Made by a program: the position numbers and the translations under genes. From Bacteroidia bacterium (GTDB taxonomy: Bacteria > Bacteroidota > Bacteroidia > Cytophagales > Cyclobacteriaceae), in NCBI GenBank assembly GCA_030426345.1, contig JAUHYU010000046.1, positions 1-39,586 of the forward strand: a DNA stretch of 39,586 bases, given 5' to 3'. Position 1 is the stretch's first letter. Every line of letters starts with the position of its first letter. The notes under the pieces were generated by a model, which made no database searches, had not been told where the DNA came from, and saw only the letters and a program-made list of their open reading frames with translations. Shown in pieces: positions 16,466 to 25,202 of this stretch.

Positions 16466-17101
16466 CTAAGGCCGCATCAAATGCACAATTTTTTTGGTCT
16501 CAAAAAAGTCTTCTTTGAAGAAAATTGGAATTTCATAGACCTCTGCTGACCACGGCACCTGACTCATCTCTTCTTCCAAATCACCACCTTTGATGTAAAT
16601 GATGCCATTGTTAACTCCTGAAGAGTTCCCTTTTTTTATCTTTTTAGAAACCCACGAAACGAAGGTTGGCAGGTTGGTGACGGCACGGCTAACGACCAGA
16701 TCATATGATTTATCGACATTTTCGGCGCGCGCTTGGATTCCTTCGGCGTTATGGATTTTGAGGGCTTTTATTACCTCATTAACTACCTTCACCTTTTTAC
16801 CGATGGAATCTATCAAGGTAAAATTTACCTTTTCAAAATAAATACTCAATGGAATGCCCGGAAACCCGCCACCTGTCCCGACATCGAGAACCTCACTATT
16901 TTCATGAATTTTGAATACTTTTGCGATGGCCAATGAATGCAAAACATGACGAAGGTATAGTTCATCAATGTCCTTACGGGAAATCACGTTGATCTTGGCA
17001 TTCCAGTCATGATAAAAATCCCACAATTGTTCGAATTGGGCCAACTGCTTATCAGACAACTCAGGAAAGTATTTTGGGATTAAATCGAAGTATGGATGCA
17101 T
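16466..17101 (-). CDS. rsmG: 16S rRNA (guanine527-N7)-methyltransferase
   Basis: S-adenosylmethionine-dependent methylase of G527 in 16S rRNA, 211 aa like other RsmG proteins. It begins with the family's N-terminal helices and the segment YHDWNAKINVISRKD (about residues 30-45), followed by LHSLAIAKVF, the SAM-binding loop LDVGTGGGFPGIPLSI (about 70-85), the acidic strand FTLIDSIGKK and the VSRAVTNL motif. It is the third gene of the glycosyltransferase-sigma-rsmG unit, starting two bases after the sigma gene stop, so it is probably co-transcribed. Codons for KALKIH at 16751-16770 coincide with a copy of the dispersed repeat. Confidence 0.95.
   Translation of the reverse strand: MHPYFDLIPKYFPELSDKQLAQFEQLWDFYHDWNAKINVISRKDIDELYLRHVLHSLAIAKVFKIHENSEVLDVGTGGGFPGIPLSIYFEKVNFTLIDSIGKKVKVVNEVIKALKIHNAEGIQARAENVDKSYDLVVSRAVTNLPTFVSWVSKKIKKGNSSGVNNGIIYIKGGDLEEEMSQVPWSAEVYEIPIFFKEDFFETKKIVHLMRP
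16751..16770 (+). repeat. Copy of the ATGGATTTTGAGGGCTTTT repeat inside rsmG
   Basis: Twenty plus-strand bases match the consensus perfectly except for the final base (A instead of T). On the minus strand they encode KALKIH, in the same frame as the related copy in kbl (KALKTH). Confidence 0.5.
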
Positions 17102-17103
17102 AT

Positions 17104-17715
17104 TTAGATATGCTGTTGCTTGCCTTTCACCAAATTATACATCAACTCTCGCGCACGGTGCAATTGCGCCTTCACTGTGCCAAGCGGGGCATCTAGCTCT
17201 TTAGCTATTTCTTCATACGAGAGTTCATCAAAGTACCTCAATTTTACCAATCGTTGGTATTTTGGTGGCAGCTTATCCACAAAATACCTGATGAGTTTTA
17301 TCTTTTGCCCCTTGATCGTCTCTTCCATCGGATTGAGCTCATTATCCTCGATATCAATCTGGACTGCTTCACCATTGTCATTGGTAAAAGAAGTGTTCAG
17401 ACTCATGGTATCTAGCCGCTTTTTTCGAATAAAATCGATGGCATTGTTAGTTGCTATACGAAATAACCAAGTAGAAAATGTATAATCTTTTTTGAATTTA
17501 CTTAGGCTTTTAAAGGCTTTAGCAAAAGCTTCAATAGTCAAATCTTCGGCATCATCCACATTGCGAACCATCTTTAAAACCATGTGATAGACTGGTTTTT
17601 TATACCGTTTCATCAAATCCGCAAATGCCTGTTCATCATTATTAAGGGTCGCCCTATCTATCAGCTCGAAGTCTTTTAGTGCCTTTTCCGAAAACTCTTT
17701 TTTTTCTACTTCCAT
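17104..17715 (-). CDS. ECF-type RNA polymerase sigma factor
   Basis: A 203-aa sigma-70 family factor of the extracytoplasmic-function type. Region 2 is recognisable from about residue 28 (FADLMKRYKKPVYHMVLKM, then NVDDAEDLTIEAFAKAF and YTFSTWLFRIATNNAIDFIRKKR) and region 4 in the last 60 residues (LPPKYQRLVKLRYFDELSYEEIAKEL, LGTVKAQLHRARELM). It overlaps the glycosyltransferase gene by 10 bases and is followed by rsmG after two bases, with no anti-sigma gene nearby. Region 1.1 and most of region 3 are missing, as expected. What it senses is unknown; the lack of an adjacent anti-sigma suggests control at the level of its own transcription or a partner elsewhere. Confidence 0.93.
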   Translation of the reverse strand: MEVEKKEFSEKALKDFELIDRATLNNDEQAFADLMKRYKKPVYHMVLKMVRNVDDAEDLTIEAFAKAFKSLSKFKKDYTFSTWLFRIATNNAIDFIRKKRLDTMSLNTSFTNDNGEAVQIDIEDNELNPMEETIKGQKIKLIRYFVDKLPPKYQRLVKLRYFDELSYEEIAKELDAPLGTVKAQLHRARELMYNLVKGKQQHI

Positions 17716-18815
17716 TTAACCTTTTTTGTGAATAGGACTTTGAGGCCTGTCAAAATAAAATAAAATGTATAAATAAAGTCAACAATCGGCAAGAAACTAA
17801 TACTTGAATCATCGCCGGTTTTCTTCTTTAATACAACCAAGCTCGTCAATAATGATACCATTACCAAGAGGAAACCTCCTAGGGCAAAATAAGTTTGAAA
17901 CCCTGCCATTATTACCGCAAAAAAGCTAAACCAAAAAATTATTTTAGATAATGAGACCAGTCCAAGTAACATTTTGTCAGACTTTTTGTAATGTTTCCCG
18001 ACAGACAGATGTCTGGTTTTTTGAAGCCAAAATTCTTTCCAGCTGGTCTTGGGGTTAGAAAGCATAACAGATCCCGGAGTTACCATAAAACTTGTATTCT
18101 TCCGCTTGGCATGTCGATTAACCAATAAATCATCATCTCCTCCGACCACTGACTGATGCTTTCCAAATCCATTGTTTTCTAAAAAGAACGATTTTCTGTA
18201 AGCAATATTTCTTCCTACTCCCATATATGGATTTCCGAGCAATCCAATACCAAAATATTTCATGGCAGTATACAATGTCTCAAACCTGATAAACTGATTC
18301 AGAAACCCTTTTGCTAAATAATACTGAGAATATCCAATCACAAATTTTTTGTCATCAGTACAAAATCCCTGGCTCATTTCCTCCACCCAATTATCGTTCT
18401 GAGGAAAACAATCTGCATCTGTCAATAGCACATGATCATACGTCGCCGTGCGGATTCCCATAGTTATCGCAAACTTTTTATTGTTGATATGATCCGGGGT
18501 GCTATCAATCCGAACAAGCTTAAATTTTGATTCGTTATGATCTAATTCAAGGCCAAAGTCATACGTTTCGTCTGAAGACCTGTCATCAACTAAAATGATC
18601 TCGAAGGTTTCAAATTGCTGCTTTAGCAATAGTGGAATTAGCTTCTTTAAATTTTCAGATTCATTCCGGGCGCAGATGACGATAGAAATACCCGGTATTT
18701 TGTATTCCTCCCTGACAGGTTGTTTATAACTGGAGATGGCAATTGAGACAAGGGAATAGAAAAGAAATAGAATACTGGCGCTGGCAATAAACGCCAAAAA
18801 AATAAATAAGATCAT
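17706..18815 (-). CDS. Membrane-associated family 2 glycosyltransferase
   Basis: A 369-aa protein with an N-terminal membrane helix (residues 1-25) and two or three helices near the C-terminus (about 280-355). Between them lies a GT-A domain: PGISIVICARNESENL, the nucleotide-binding VDDRSSDETYD, the metal-binding DAD in LLTDADCFPQND, a GGDDDLLVNRHA acidic motif and a QKTRHLSVGKHYK segment that stands where QxxRW is found. This is the layout of processive or lipid-linked GT2 enzymes that build surface polysaccharide, on the cytoplasmic face. The acceptor is not predictable. ATG 18815 is chosen over a TTG one codon earlier. First gene of a three-gene unit with the sigma factor and rsmG. Confidence 0.9.
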   Translation of the reverse strand: MILFIFLAFIASASILFLFYSLVSIAISSYKQPVREEYKIPGISIVICARNESENLKKLIPLLLKQQFETFEIILVDDRSSDETYDFGLELDHNESKFKLVRIDSTPDHINNKKFAITMGIRTATYDHVLLTDADCFPQNDNWVEEMSQGFCTDDKKFVIGYSQYYLAKGFLNQFIRFETLYTAMKYFGIGLLGNPYMGVGRNIAYRKSFFLENNGFGKHQSVVGGDDDLLVNRHAKRKNTSFMVTPGSVMLSNPKTSWKEFWLQKTRHLSVGKHYKKSDKMLLGLVSLSKIIFWFSFFAVIMAGFQTYFALGGFLLVMVSLLTSLVVLKKKTGDDSSISFLPIVDFIYTFYFILTGLKVLFTKKVKWK

Positions 18816-18893
18816 CAAACTACGGATTTTACGCCTTTATATCGGCAGGTAAATGTAAAGCGATATTAGTCACTTATTGTAAATATTATCGCT

Positions 18894-18901
18894 TATTTTT
18901 G
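18894..18901 (+). promoter_or_regulatory. Predicted tgt -7 box
   Basis: TATTTTTG is an exact TAnnTTTG, 28 bases before the tgt ATG. The nearest TTG (18877-18879) is only 14 bases upstream, shorter than the usual 19-21, so the -33 element is doubtful. Confidence 0.42.
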
Positions 18902-18928
18902 TGCCCTTTATTACAAACTGATTTTTAA

Positions 18929-20059
18929 ATGAGATTTGATCTAGTAGCCAATGACACTGGCTCCAAGGCAAGGGCAGGACTGCTCGAAACAGCACATGGG
19001 AAGATCGAAACGCCAATTTTTATGCCGGTAGGAACAGCCGGCACAGTGAAGGCGGTACACCAACGTGAGCTTAAAAATGACATCGAAGCTCAAATCATAC
19101 TTGGCAACACTTACCACCTATACCTCAGGCCCGGCTTGGATCTGATCCAAAAAGCAGGTGGAATCCATGGATTCAATGGCTGGAAAGGTCCTGTTCTCAC
19201 CGATAGCGGGGGATATCAGGTATATTCATTGGCAGGTGTGCGCAAAATCAAAGAAGAAGGAGTAAAATTCCAATCACATATTGATGGGTCCAGACACCTT
19301 TTCACACCGGAATCAGTCATGGATATTCAACGAACTATCGGCGCAGATATCGTCATGGCCTTTGATGAGTGCACCCCATATCCATGCGAATATAAATATG
19401 CCAAAAATTCCATGGAAATGACCCATAGATGGCTCAAGCGCTGCTGCGAAAGGTTTGATGCCACAGACCCAATTTATGATTATGAACAACATTTATTTCC
19501 GATCGTGCAGGGAAGTACTTACAAGGATTTAAGAACTAAATCTGCGGAAACGATTGCCTCCTTTAACCGAAGTGGAAATGCTATTGGCGGCCTGTCAGTT
19601 GGTGAACCAGCTGAAGACATGTATGCCATGACCGAACTGGTTTGCGATATTTTACCTACAGAAAAGCCCCGCTATCTCATGGGTGTGGGCACACCAGAAA
19701 ATATTCTTGAATGTATTGCTCTTGGAGTAGATATGTTTGACTGCGTCATGCCAACACGAAATGCCAGAAACGGCATGCTTTTTACTACGGAAGGGATTAT
19801 CAACATTCGTAATGAAAAATGGAAAGACGACCTGAGTTGTATTGATAGCGGTCTTGAAAATGAAATAAGCACGTTTTATTCCAAAGCCTATTTACGGCAT
19901 CTAATCACTAGCAAAGAGATGCTCGGCGCTCAAATTGCCAGTATTCATAATTTGGCTTTTTATTTGTGGTTAGTTAAAGAAGCTCGACTTCAGATAATTG
20001 CTGGTACATTTGATCGTTGGAAGAAGCACATGGTAAAAAAAGTTAGTCAAAGACTCTAG
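18929..20059 (+). CDS. tgt: tRNA-guanine(34) transglycosylase (queuine tRNA-ribosyltransferase)
   Basis: Exchanges G34 for preQ1 in tRNAs with GUN anticodons, the committed step of queuosine insertion. It is 376 aa with the substrate-binding segment ILGNTYHLYLRPG, the catalytic DSGGYQVYS, the base-recognition VGEPAEDMY, MGVGTPENILE and the nucleophile region GVDMFDCVMPTRNARNGMLF. The zinc site is unusual: where other bacterial enzymes have CxCx2C before YSRAYLHHL, this one has Leu309, Asn311 and Ser314 before YSKAYLRHL; only His340 of the four ligands is kept. Thus zinc binding in the usual way is unlikely, though the fold may be otherwise stabilised. It is followed six bases later by the LptF/LptG gene. 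Confidence 0.95.
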   Translation: MRFDLVANDTGSKARAGLLETAHGKIETPIFMPVGTAGTVKAVHQRELKNDIEAQIILGNTYHLYLRPGLDLIQKAGGIHGFNGWKGPVLTDSGGYQVYSLAGVRKIKEEGVKFQSHIDGSRHLFTPESVMDIQRTIGADIVMAFDECTPYPCEYKYAKNSMEMTHRWLKRCCERFDATDPIYDYEQHLFPIVQGSTYKDLRTKSAETIASFNRSGNAIGGLSVGEPAEDMYAMTELVCDILPTEKPRYLMGVGTPENILECIALGVDMFDCVMPTRNARNGMLFTTEGIINIRNEKWKDDLSCIDSGLENEISTFYSKAYLRHLITSKEMLGAQIASIHNLAFYLWLVKEARLQIIAGTFDRWKKHMVKKVSQRL

Positions 20060-20065
20060 CTCGAA

Positions 20066-21139
20066 ATGAAAATACTGGATTGGTATATTCTTAAGAAATT
20101 TCTAAGATCATACGTATTTGTAGTTTTCGTAATAGAACTCGTCGTGGTGATCATTCACATTACTGAGCAAAATGATAAGTTCATCAAACACGAACTGGGC
20201 TTTGATCAGATTTTTGGTTATTACGTTGATTACGTGCCATATATCGCCAGTATGATTGCACCAATCACCATCTTTATCACAGTGGTATTTGTCACTTCCC
20301 AGCTCGCCCAACATTCAGAGATCATCGCTATGTTAAGTAGTGGCATCAGTTTCACGCGGCTCATGCGTCCTTATATGATGGGTGCATTGATCATTGCGAT
20401 GTTCACTTTTTATCTTGGTGGCTGGGTAATCCCCAATGGAAATAAAGACAGGGTTGCGTTCGAATTACAATATCTCAAGGGGGCTTATCACAATACGGAA
20501 AGAAATATTCATATAAAAATCGCTCCAACAACCTTACTTTATTTGCAAAGCTACAACGTAAGCAATAATGTAGGCTATAAACCGACATTGGAAACTATAG
20601 AAGATGGCGTATTGATAAACAAGCTAGAAGCTATACGTATGGAGTGGCAAGAAGATTCGGCAAGTTGGCAACTCAAAAACTGGAAAAAGCGTGAAATCCA
20701 TGATATGCAAGAGACATTTACTCAAGGAGAATTGATGGATACCACACTGCAAATATTTCCTAAAGACTTTGCAAGTGACTACGGCAGGTTTGAAACACTG
20801 ACTATGGGAGAATTATACGATTATATTGATGTGCTCAAAATGCGTGGAGCTGACAATATAGAAGTGTATGAAATCGAAAAATATATTCGATTTACAGCTC
20901 CATTTGCTGCTTTGATCCTAACCTTTATTGGCATTGGTGTTTCTGCACGCAAGGTTCGTGGTGGATCTGGGTTTCAAATCGCTTTAGGATTCTTATTGGC
21001 TTTTATATACATTATATTCTTTATTTTTTCACGTACTTCGGCAGAGGCTGGTAGCATTGCTCCGATCATCGCAATTTGGATTCCCAATATTATCTTCACC
21101 TTCATAGGGTTGATCATCTACCAAACAGTACCTCGGTGA
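20066..21139 (+). CDS. LptF/LptG-family lipopolysaccharide export permease
   Basis: A 357-aa inner-membrane component of the Lpt transporter that extracts lipopolysaccharide for the outer membrane. N-terminal helices (about 12-35 and 55-80) include ILDWYILKKFLRSY and SMIAPITIFITVVFV; then IAMLSSGISFTRLMRP, the periplasmic beta-jellyroll (about 130-265), and the last helices (about 275-355). The YjgP/YjgQ signature with the conserved glycine-rich strand TFIGIGVSARKVRGGSG is present. Its gene follows tgt by six bases, a pairing frequent in Bacteroidota, and overlaps a GTG start of the next gene by three bases of coding. Whether it plays the F or the G role cannot be told. Confidence 0.92.
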   Translation: MKILDWYILKKFLRSYVFVVFVIELVVVIIHITEQNDKFIKHELGFDQIFGYYVDYVPYIASMIAPITIFITVVFVTSQLAQHSEIIAMLSSGISFTRLMRPYMMGALIIAMFTFYLGGWVIPNGNKDRVAFELQYLKGAYHNTERNIHIKIAPTTLLYLQSYNVSNNVGYKPTLETIEDGVLINKLEAIRMEWQEDSASWQLKNWKKREIHDMQETFTQGELMDTTLQIFPKDFASDYGRFETLTMGELYDYIDVLKMRGADNIEVYEIEKYIRFTAPFAALILTFIGIGVSARKVRGGSGFQIALGFLLAFIYIIFFIFSRTSAEAGSIAPIIAIWIPNIIFTFIGLIIYQTVPR

Positions 21140-22049
21140 CGACTCATTTAAAGAGCTACCTGCATCTACATTTTCTTGTCTTGATTGGGGGTTCACTGCC
21201 ATTCTTGGTTTGTTGATTACAATCCCTCCTGTTGAGGTAGTTTTTTATAGGACATTGTTTGCCACCATAGGACTTGGGGCTTTAGTATATTTTTATAAAA
21301 TCCCATTTAACATCGGCAAAAAAGCTATCCTGCAAATATTTCTAACCGGTATCCTCATTGCAAGTCATTGGATTTTATTCTTTTTATCAGCACGTGTTTC
21401 TACGGCTTCAGTATGCCTCGCTGGCTTAGCCACGACTTCTTTTTGGACCAGTATTTTGGAGCCAGTATTGTTAAAGAAAAGGATCAGATGGCACGAAGTT
21501 TTTTTAGGAATATTCGTGGTTGTTGGGATTTATATCATTTTCCGAGTCGAATTTGACCATACCCTTGGAATCATACTAGCATTGATTTCGGCTTTGTTGG
21601 CAGCACTTTTCACAGTGATCAACGCTCGCTTTGCAAATGCTCACCATCACCACACAATCACATTTTATGAAATGGCCGGAGCCTGTATTTCGATATTTTT
21701 ATTTTTTCCGATTTACAAAATATTATTTGCAGAAAATCACCAGCTAAGCTTGCATCTCTCCTATTCTGATTTAGTTTATATTCTGATACTGGCCATGGTC
21801 TGCACGGTATATGCCTATTCTGCTTCCATAGAAATCATGAAAAAAATATCTGCTTTTTCCATCAACCTAACCATTAACATGGAACCGGTGTATGGGATTA
21901 TCCTAGCCGTATTGATATTTGGAAATGAAGAGAGAATGCAGATGGGCTTTTATGTAGGTGCTGCTATCATTCTGTTGTCAGTGCTGGCGCATCCCCTGCT
22001 TAATAAATTTTTTCACAGAAAATATCTCGAGACAGATAATCTCAGGTGA
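21136..22049 (+). CDS. EamA/DMT-family transporter with an apparent single-base frameshift near the start
   Basis: A ten-helix metabolite exporter of the drug/metabolite superfamily. From the GTG at 21136 (overlapping the preceding stop as GTGA) the frame reads V-TTHLKSYLHLHFLVLI; after about base 21186 it would end at the TGA 21214. Reading one base back gives W-GFTAILGLLITIPPVEVVFYRT, which restores the usual first helix and the GFTAILG and FYRT motifs of this family. The rest (ten helices to FHRKYLE) is intact. If the base is truly missing, only a TTG at 21210 could start the product, without its first helix. It ends in TGA overlapping the next start by four bases. Sequencing error or a recent mutation are both possible. 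Confidence 0.82.
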
Positions 22050-22786
22050 ATTCTCCCGAAGAAATAAAAACAAGTAATTTTGCCATTCAACACTTAGAAA
22101 TCCATTTTATGACCAATGCTTTTTTACGCTCAAAATTCATGGTGCTCTGCTATGGTGCAACCATCATCTTTTTATACGCTGTCGTCTTTTTTCCAAAAGG
22201 GGCATTGGAGTTATTGATCAACCAACATCACTATCCGGCGGCAGATATATTTTTTAAGTACATCACAAATCTTGGCGATGGTGCCATACTCGCGATATTG
22301 TTAATTGCATTGCTTTTTTATTCATATAAAACCGCAATACTTGCAGCATTTTCTATTGTATTTCAAGCTATAATTGTTTCCATATTTAAGCGTTGGCTTT
22401 ACCATGGATTGGAAAGACCTCTTGGTTTTTTTGGTGAAAATATCGACTTAAATTTTGTGGATGGTGTGAATGTTCATAGCATCAATACATTTCCTTCTGG
22501 GCACACTGCAACAGCATTTACTTTTTTTGCATTGATTTTTATTATTCTAAATAATCGCGGAATTGCAGCCTCAATGCTCACTTTTATGCTAGCATTTCTG
22601 GTAGGTTTGTCGAGGGTTTATATTCTCCAGCATTTTGTAATTGACGCCTATTTTGGAGCTATTTTCGGGGTGCTTTCTGTGGTACTGGCTTTATACTTGA
22701 TGGATGTATTTTTTAATGATGAGAAATTGAAACGACTATCTGCTACATCGCTCAGAACAACATTAAAAAGCAAGGCAAAGACCTAA
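22046..22786 (+). CDS. PAP2-family membrane phosphatase
   Basis: A 246-aa lipid phosphatase with six membrane helices. The three catalytic blocks are KRWLYHGLERP (about residue 112), FPSGHTATAF (about 150) and SRVYILQHFVIDAYFG (about 190), where His nucleophile, His and Asp of the family are present. Likely substrates are phosphatidate or undecaprenyl pyrophosphate. The GTG start at 22046 overlaps the EamA stop (GTGA); an ATG at 22109 is an alternative, since the first 21 residues add no helix. The 3' end overlaps ispE (convergent) by four bases. Gene order suggests co-transcription with tgt, lptF/G and eamA. Confidence 0.88.
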   Translation: MNSPEEIKTSNFAIQHLEIHFMTNAFLRSKFMVLCYGATIIFLYAVVFFPKGALELLINQHHYPAADIFFKYITNLGDGAILAILLIALLFYSYKTAILAAFSIVFQAIIVSIFKRWLYHGLERPLGFFGENIDLNFVDGVNVHSINTFPSGHTATAFTFFALIFIILNNRGIAASMLTFMLAFLVGLSRVYILQHFVIDAYFGAIFGVLSVVLALYLMDVFFNDEKLKRLSATSLRTTLKSKAKT

Positions 22787-23586
22787 AGTTCCCCTATTAA
22801 TATTCTATACTCTTTTGAAAAAGTTGCTTCAGGTTTTGCATCAAAAATGCCAAACATGCACGATCCGGAACCCGTCATAGAGGCATAAATAGCCCCCATG
22901 GAATATAGATGCTTTTTGATGGATTTCAGAACCGGATACCTTTGAAAGAGATGGCTCTCAAAGTCATTTTTCAAAAGGTCTTTCCAACTTGTAATTGGCT
23001 CTTCAGCTAAGATGTTTTTAAGGTCATGCTCAGGTTTCTTGGGTAATATTCCGGCATAGGCCTCTTTCGTCGAAATATGAATATTAGGATATGCTAACAG
23101 GATAAATTTTCCTGAGAGAGATAGGTCAATAGCTTCAAGCCTTTCACCAATTCCTGTAGCCAAAATGGGCTTATTTTCCATGAAAAATGCACAATCGGCC
23201 CCAAGACTAACAGCATAATTTTTGAGCGCTTCACTATTCAATCCCAAGTTATATTGACTGTTTAATAACCTAAGCATAAAAGCAGCATCTGCAGATCCTC
23301 CTCCCAAACCTGCCCCTATCGGAATTTCTTTATGGAGGTGAATATGCAAAGGTGGCAATGCAAAGTCACTCGCCAATAAATGATATGCTTTTAAAATAAT
23401 ATTGTCACCATCATCAGGAATAGGATTTCCCGAAGTGGTGACAAAAGTTTTGTCAGATTCTATTATTTCCAAGGCCTCGCGCCAAGGCACGGGATAAAAA
23501 CATGACTCAATCTCATGGTAGCCGTCAGGTCTTTTGTTCAAAATATGAAGCCCCAGGTTGATTTTGGCATTTGGAAATACCACCAT
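22783..23586 (-). CDS. ispE: 4-diphosphocytidyl-2-C-methyl-D-erythritol kinase
   Basis: A 267-aa GHMP kinase of the non-mevalonate isoprenoid pathway, phosphorylating CDP-methylerythritol. It shows VVFPNAKINLGLHI at the start, the ATP-binding PIGAGLGGGSADAAFM (about 90-105) and the C-terminal glycine-rich GSGSCMFGIFD. Length is normal for the family (about 280). It lies five bases downstream of fabI, so the two are probably transcribed together from the fabI promoter. The isoprenoid and fatty acid steps have no direct metabolic link; their joint expression is inferred from the spacing. Confidence 0.96.
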   Translation of the reverse strand: MVVFPNAKINLGLHILNKRPDGYHEIESCFYPVPWREALEIIESDKTFVTTSGNPIPDDGDNIILKAYHLLASDFALPPLHIHLHKEIPIGAGLGGGSADAAFMLRLLNSQYNLGLNSEALKNYAVSLGADCAFFMENKPILATGIGERLEAIDLSLSGKFILLAYPNIHISTKEAYAGILPKKPEHDLKNILAEEPITSWKDLLKNDFESHLFQRYPVLKSIKKHLYSMGAIYASMTGSGSCMFGIFDAKPEATFSKEYRILIGEL

Positions 23587-23591
23587 CCTAA

Positions 23592-24428
23592 TTACTTGTT
23601 AGATGAGCTCTTGTCTATATTGGTTAGATAATCAACAACGCCCTGTGTAATTCCTGAATTCGAAAAACCACCATCATGCATCAAATTTTGCATCGTTACC
23701 ATTCGGGTAAAATCTGAAAACATAGATACAATATAATCAGCACAAGAGGATGCATCAGCATTGCCTAAAGGAGACATTTTATCTGCAAAATCATGAAACA
23801 CATCAAACCCGGTAACGCCCGTTCCCGCTGTAGTGACCGTTGGAGATTGTGAAATGGTATTTACGCGTACTTTTTTGTTCACAGCCATCCTATATCCATA
23901 GCTCCTGGCAATTGATTCGAGAACTGCTTTGGCTTGAGCCATATCAGAATAATCAGGAAAAGTTCGTTGTGCAGCTATATAAGAAAGTGCCAAAATAGAT
24001 CCCCATTCATTCATAACATCCTTTTTTTCAGCCACCTGCATTATTTTATGAAATGAAAGTGCCGAAACATCCAGAGTTTTCAAAAACCAATCATAATTCA
24101 AATCGCCATAATCACGACCTTTTCTCACATTGGGACTCATGCCGATAGAGTGCAAAATAAAATCAAATTTGCCCCCAAGCGCATCCATTGATTCCTCATA
24201 AAGATTAGTAATATCCTCCAAAGACGTTGCATCTGCAGGAATGACTTTGCTGCCACATTTCTCTGCAAGTTCGTTGATCTTGCCCATCCTCATGGCAATT
24301 GGCGCATTGGTCAAAACAAATTCACCCCCTTCTTCATGAACTCTTTCTGCTGTCTTCCAGGCAATTGATTTTTCATCAAGTGCGCCAAATATAATTCCTT
24401 TTTTTCCTTTTAATAAGTTGTAAGCCAT
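23592..24428 (-). CDS. fabI: Enoyl-[acyl-carrier-protein] reductase (NADH)
   Basis: Last reductive step of fatty acid elongation, 278 aa. The divergent SDR features of FabI are clear: NAD-binding FGALDEKSIAWKTAE (about residues 15-30), HSIGMSPN, the two catalytic tyrosines in LSYIAAQRTFPDYSDMAQAK (about Tyr150 and Tyr160, with Lys167), and the C-terminal MHDGGFSN. First gene of a fabI-ispE unit, with a full-consensus promoter 28 bases before its ATG. Confidence 0.96.
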   Translation of the reverse strand: MAYNLLKGKKGIIFGALDEKSIAWKTAERVHEEGGEFVLTNAPIAMRMGKINELAEKCGSKVIPADATSLEDITNLYEESMDALGGKFDFILHSIGMSPNVRKGRDYGDLNYDWFLKTLDVSALSFHKIMQVAEKKDVMNEWGSILALSYIAAQRTFPDYSDMAQAKAVLESIARSYGYRMAVNKKVRVNTISQSPTVTTAGTGVTGFDVFHDFADKMSPLGNADASSCADYIVSMFSDFTRMVTMQNLMHDGGFSNSGITQGVVDYLTNIDKSSSNK

Positions 24429-24456
24429 CGTGTATTATCGTTGATTTTTGAGCGTA

Positions 24457-24488
24457 CAAAAATAGACATTAAAAACTTTTCTTTGCAA
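24457..24488 (-). promoter_or_regulatory. Predicted fabI-ispE promoter
   Basis: The minus strand shows TTG (24488-24486), 21 bases, then TATTTTTG (24464-24457), an exact TTG-N21-TAnnTTTG arrangement. The -7 box ends 29 bases upstream of the fabI ATG. Confidence 0.65.
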
Positions 24489-25104
24489 TAAGAAAGAAAA
24501 TTATGGTGGAAACCATTAAATGGTGATATCACCAATCATATAAGTCATGGATTTTATATGCATTATCCTTATAATCCCAGTTGAAATGTGCAATGAGGTA
24601 CGTGGAAATAATGCAAATTATCTTCGCCCAACCCATGATTTACATATTTATTTCTTCGCTAAAGCTCTAAGTAGAACCTATAAGATAGATAATTTTCCTC
24701 CTAGATGTACGTTCTAACCAAATTCAGAGGTAAAGTAGTTTGTAATCCGCCAATTACTCTCCAAAAAATTCATATCTGAACAAAACTTAACACACTTATA
24801 ATATAATTATTTATATAAATTACTAGATTATGGTAGTTTTTCTATGTGATCCTTACCCCTTTCTCATCACATTTTCCAGAAGATTTATTCTTGATTAATG
24901 ATGCATATTCTTGCACGATACGCAATCAAATTAAATATTTATGGAAAAAACACCCTTTTCTAACTATTTTTATGTTTACAAGTTTTGCATTGATATGAAT
25001 GCATTTTTAGGATGACAGAAAAATCACTAAAAGGCGGTTACCTATTACATGATTGAGGGATTTATTAAATGATGAATAAAAAATATAATTCATCTAATAA
25101 TAAA
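24489..25104. other. AT-rich intergenic region without a recognisable gene
   Basis: The spacer between fabI and the T9SS substrate gene, 774 bases in all, carries a promoter at each end but no credible gene or RNA in the middle. A truncated relative of the dispersed repeat (CATGGATTTTATATGC near 24547) is visible, with none of the GAGGGC core. The size is unusual for this gene-dense window, and regulators of the surface locus may bind here. Confidence 0.4.
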
Positions 25105-25136
25105 TTGGATTTTAATTATTGAAAATATTAAGTTTG
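25105..25136 (+). promoter_or_regulatory. Predicted promoter of the T9SS surface-protein locus
   Basis: TTG (25105-25107), 21 bases, then TAAGTTTG (25129-25136), an exact TTG-N21-TAnnTTTG arrangement. Transcription would begin near 25143, giving a leader of about 60 bases before the ATG at 25203. Confidence 0.6.
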
Positions 25137-25202
25137 CCAAATTATCATCCATAGTTTAACCATTAATATTTTATCTTGATTGTTAATAAAGATTAAAAAG
25201 AA

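Noticed and set aside
21181-21191. Programmed -1 frameshifting in the EamA gene
   Set aside because: No slippery heptamer of the X_XXY_YYZ type or clear downstream stem is visible, and slippage would give LIGGF rather than the family's LIWGF.
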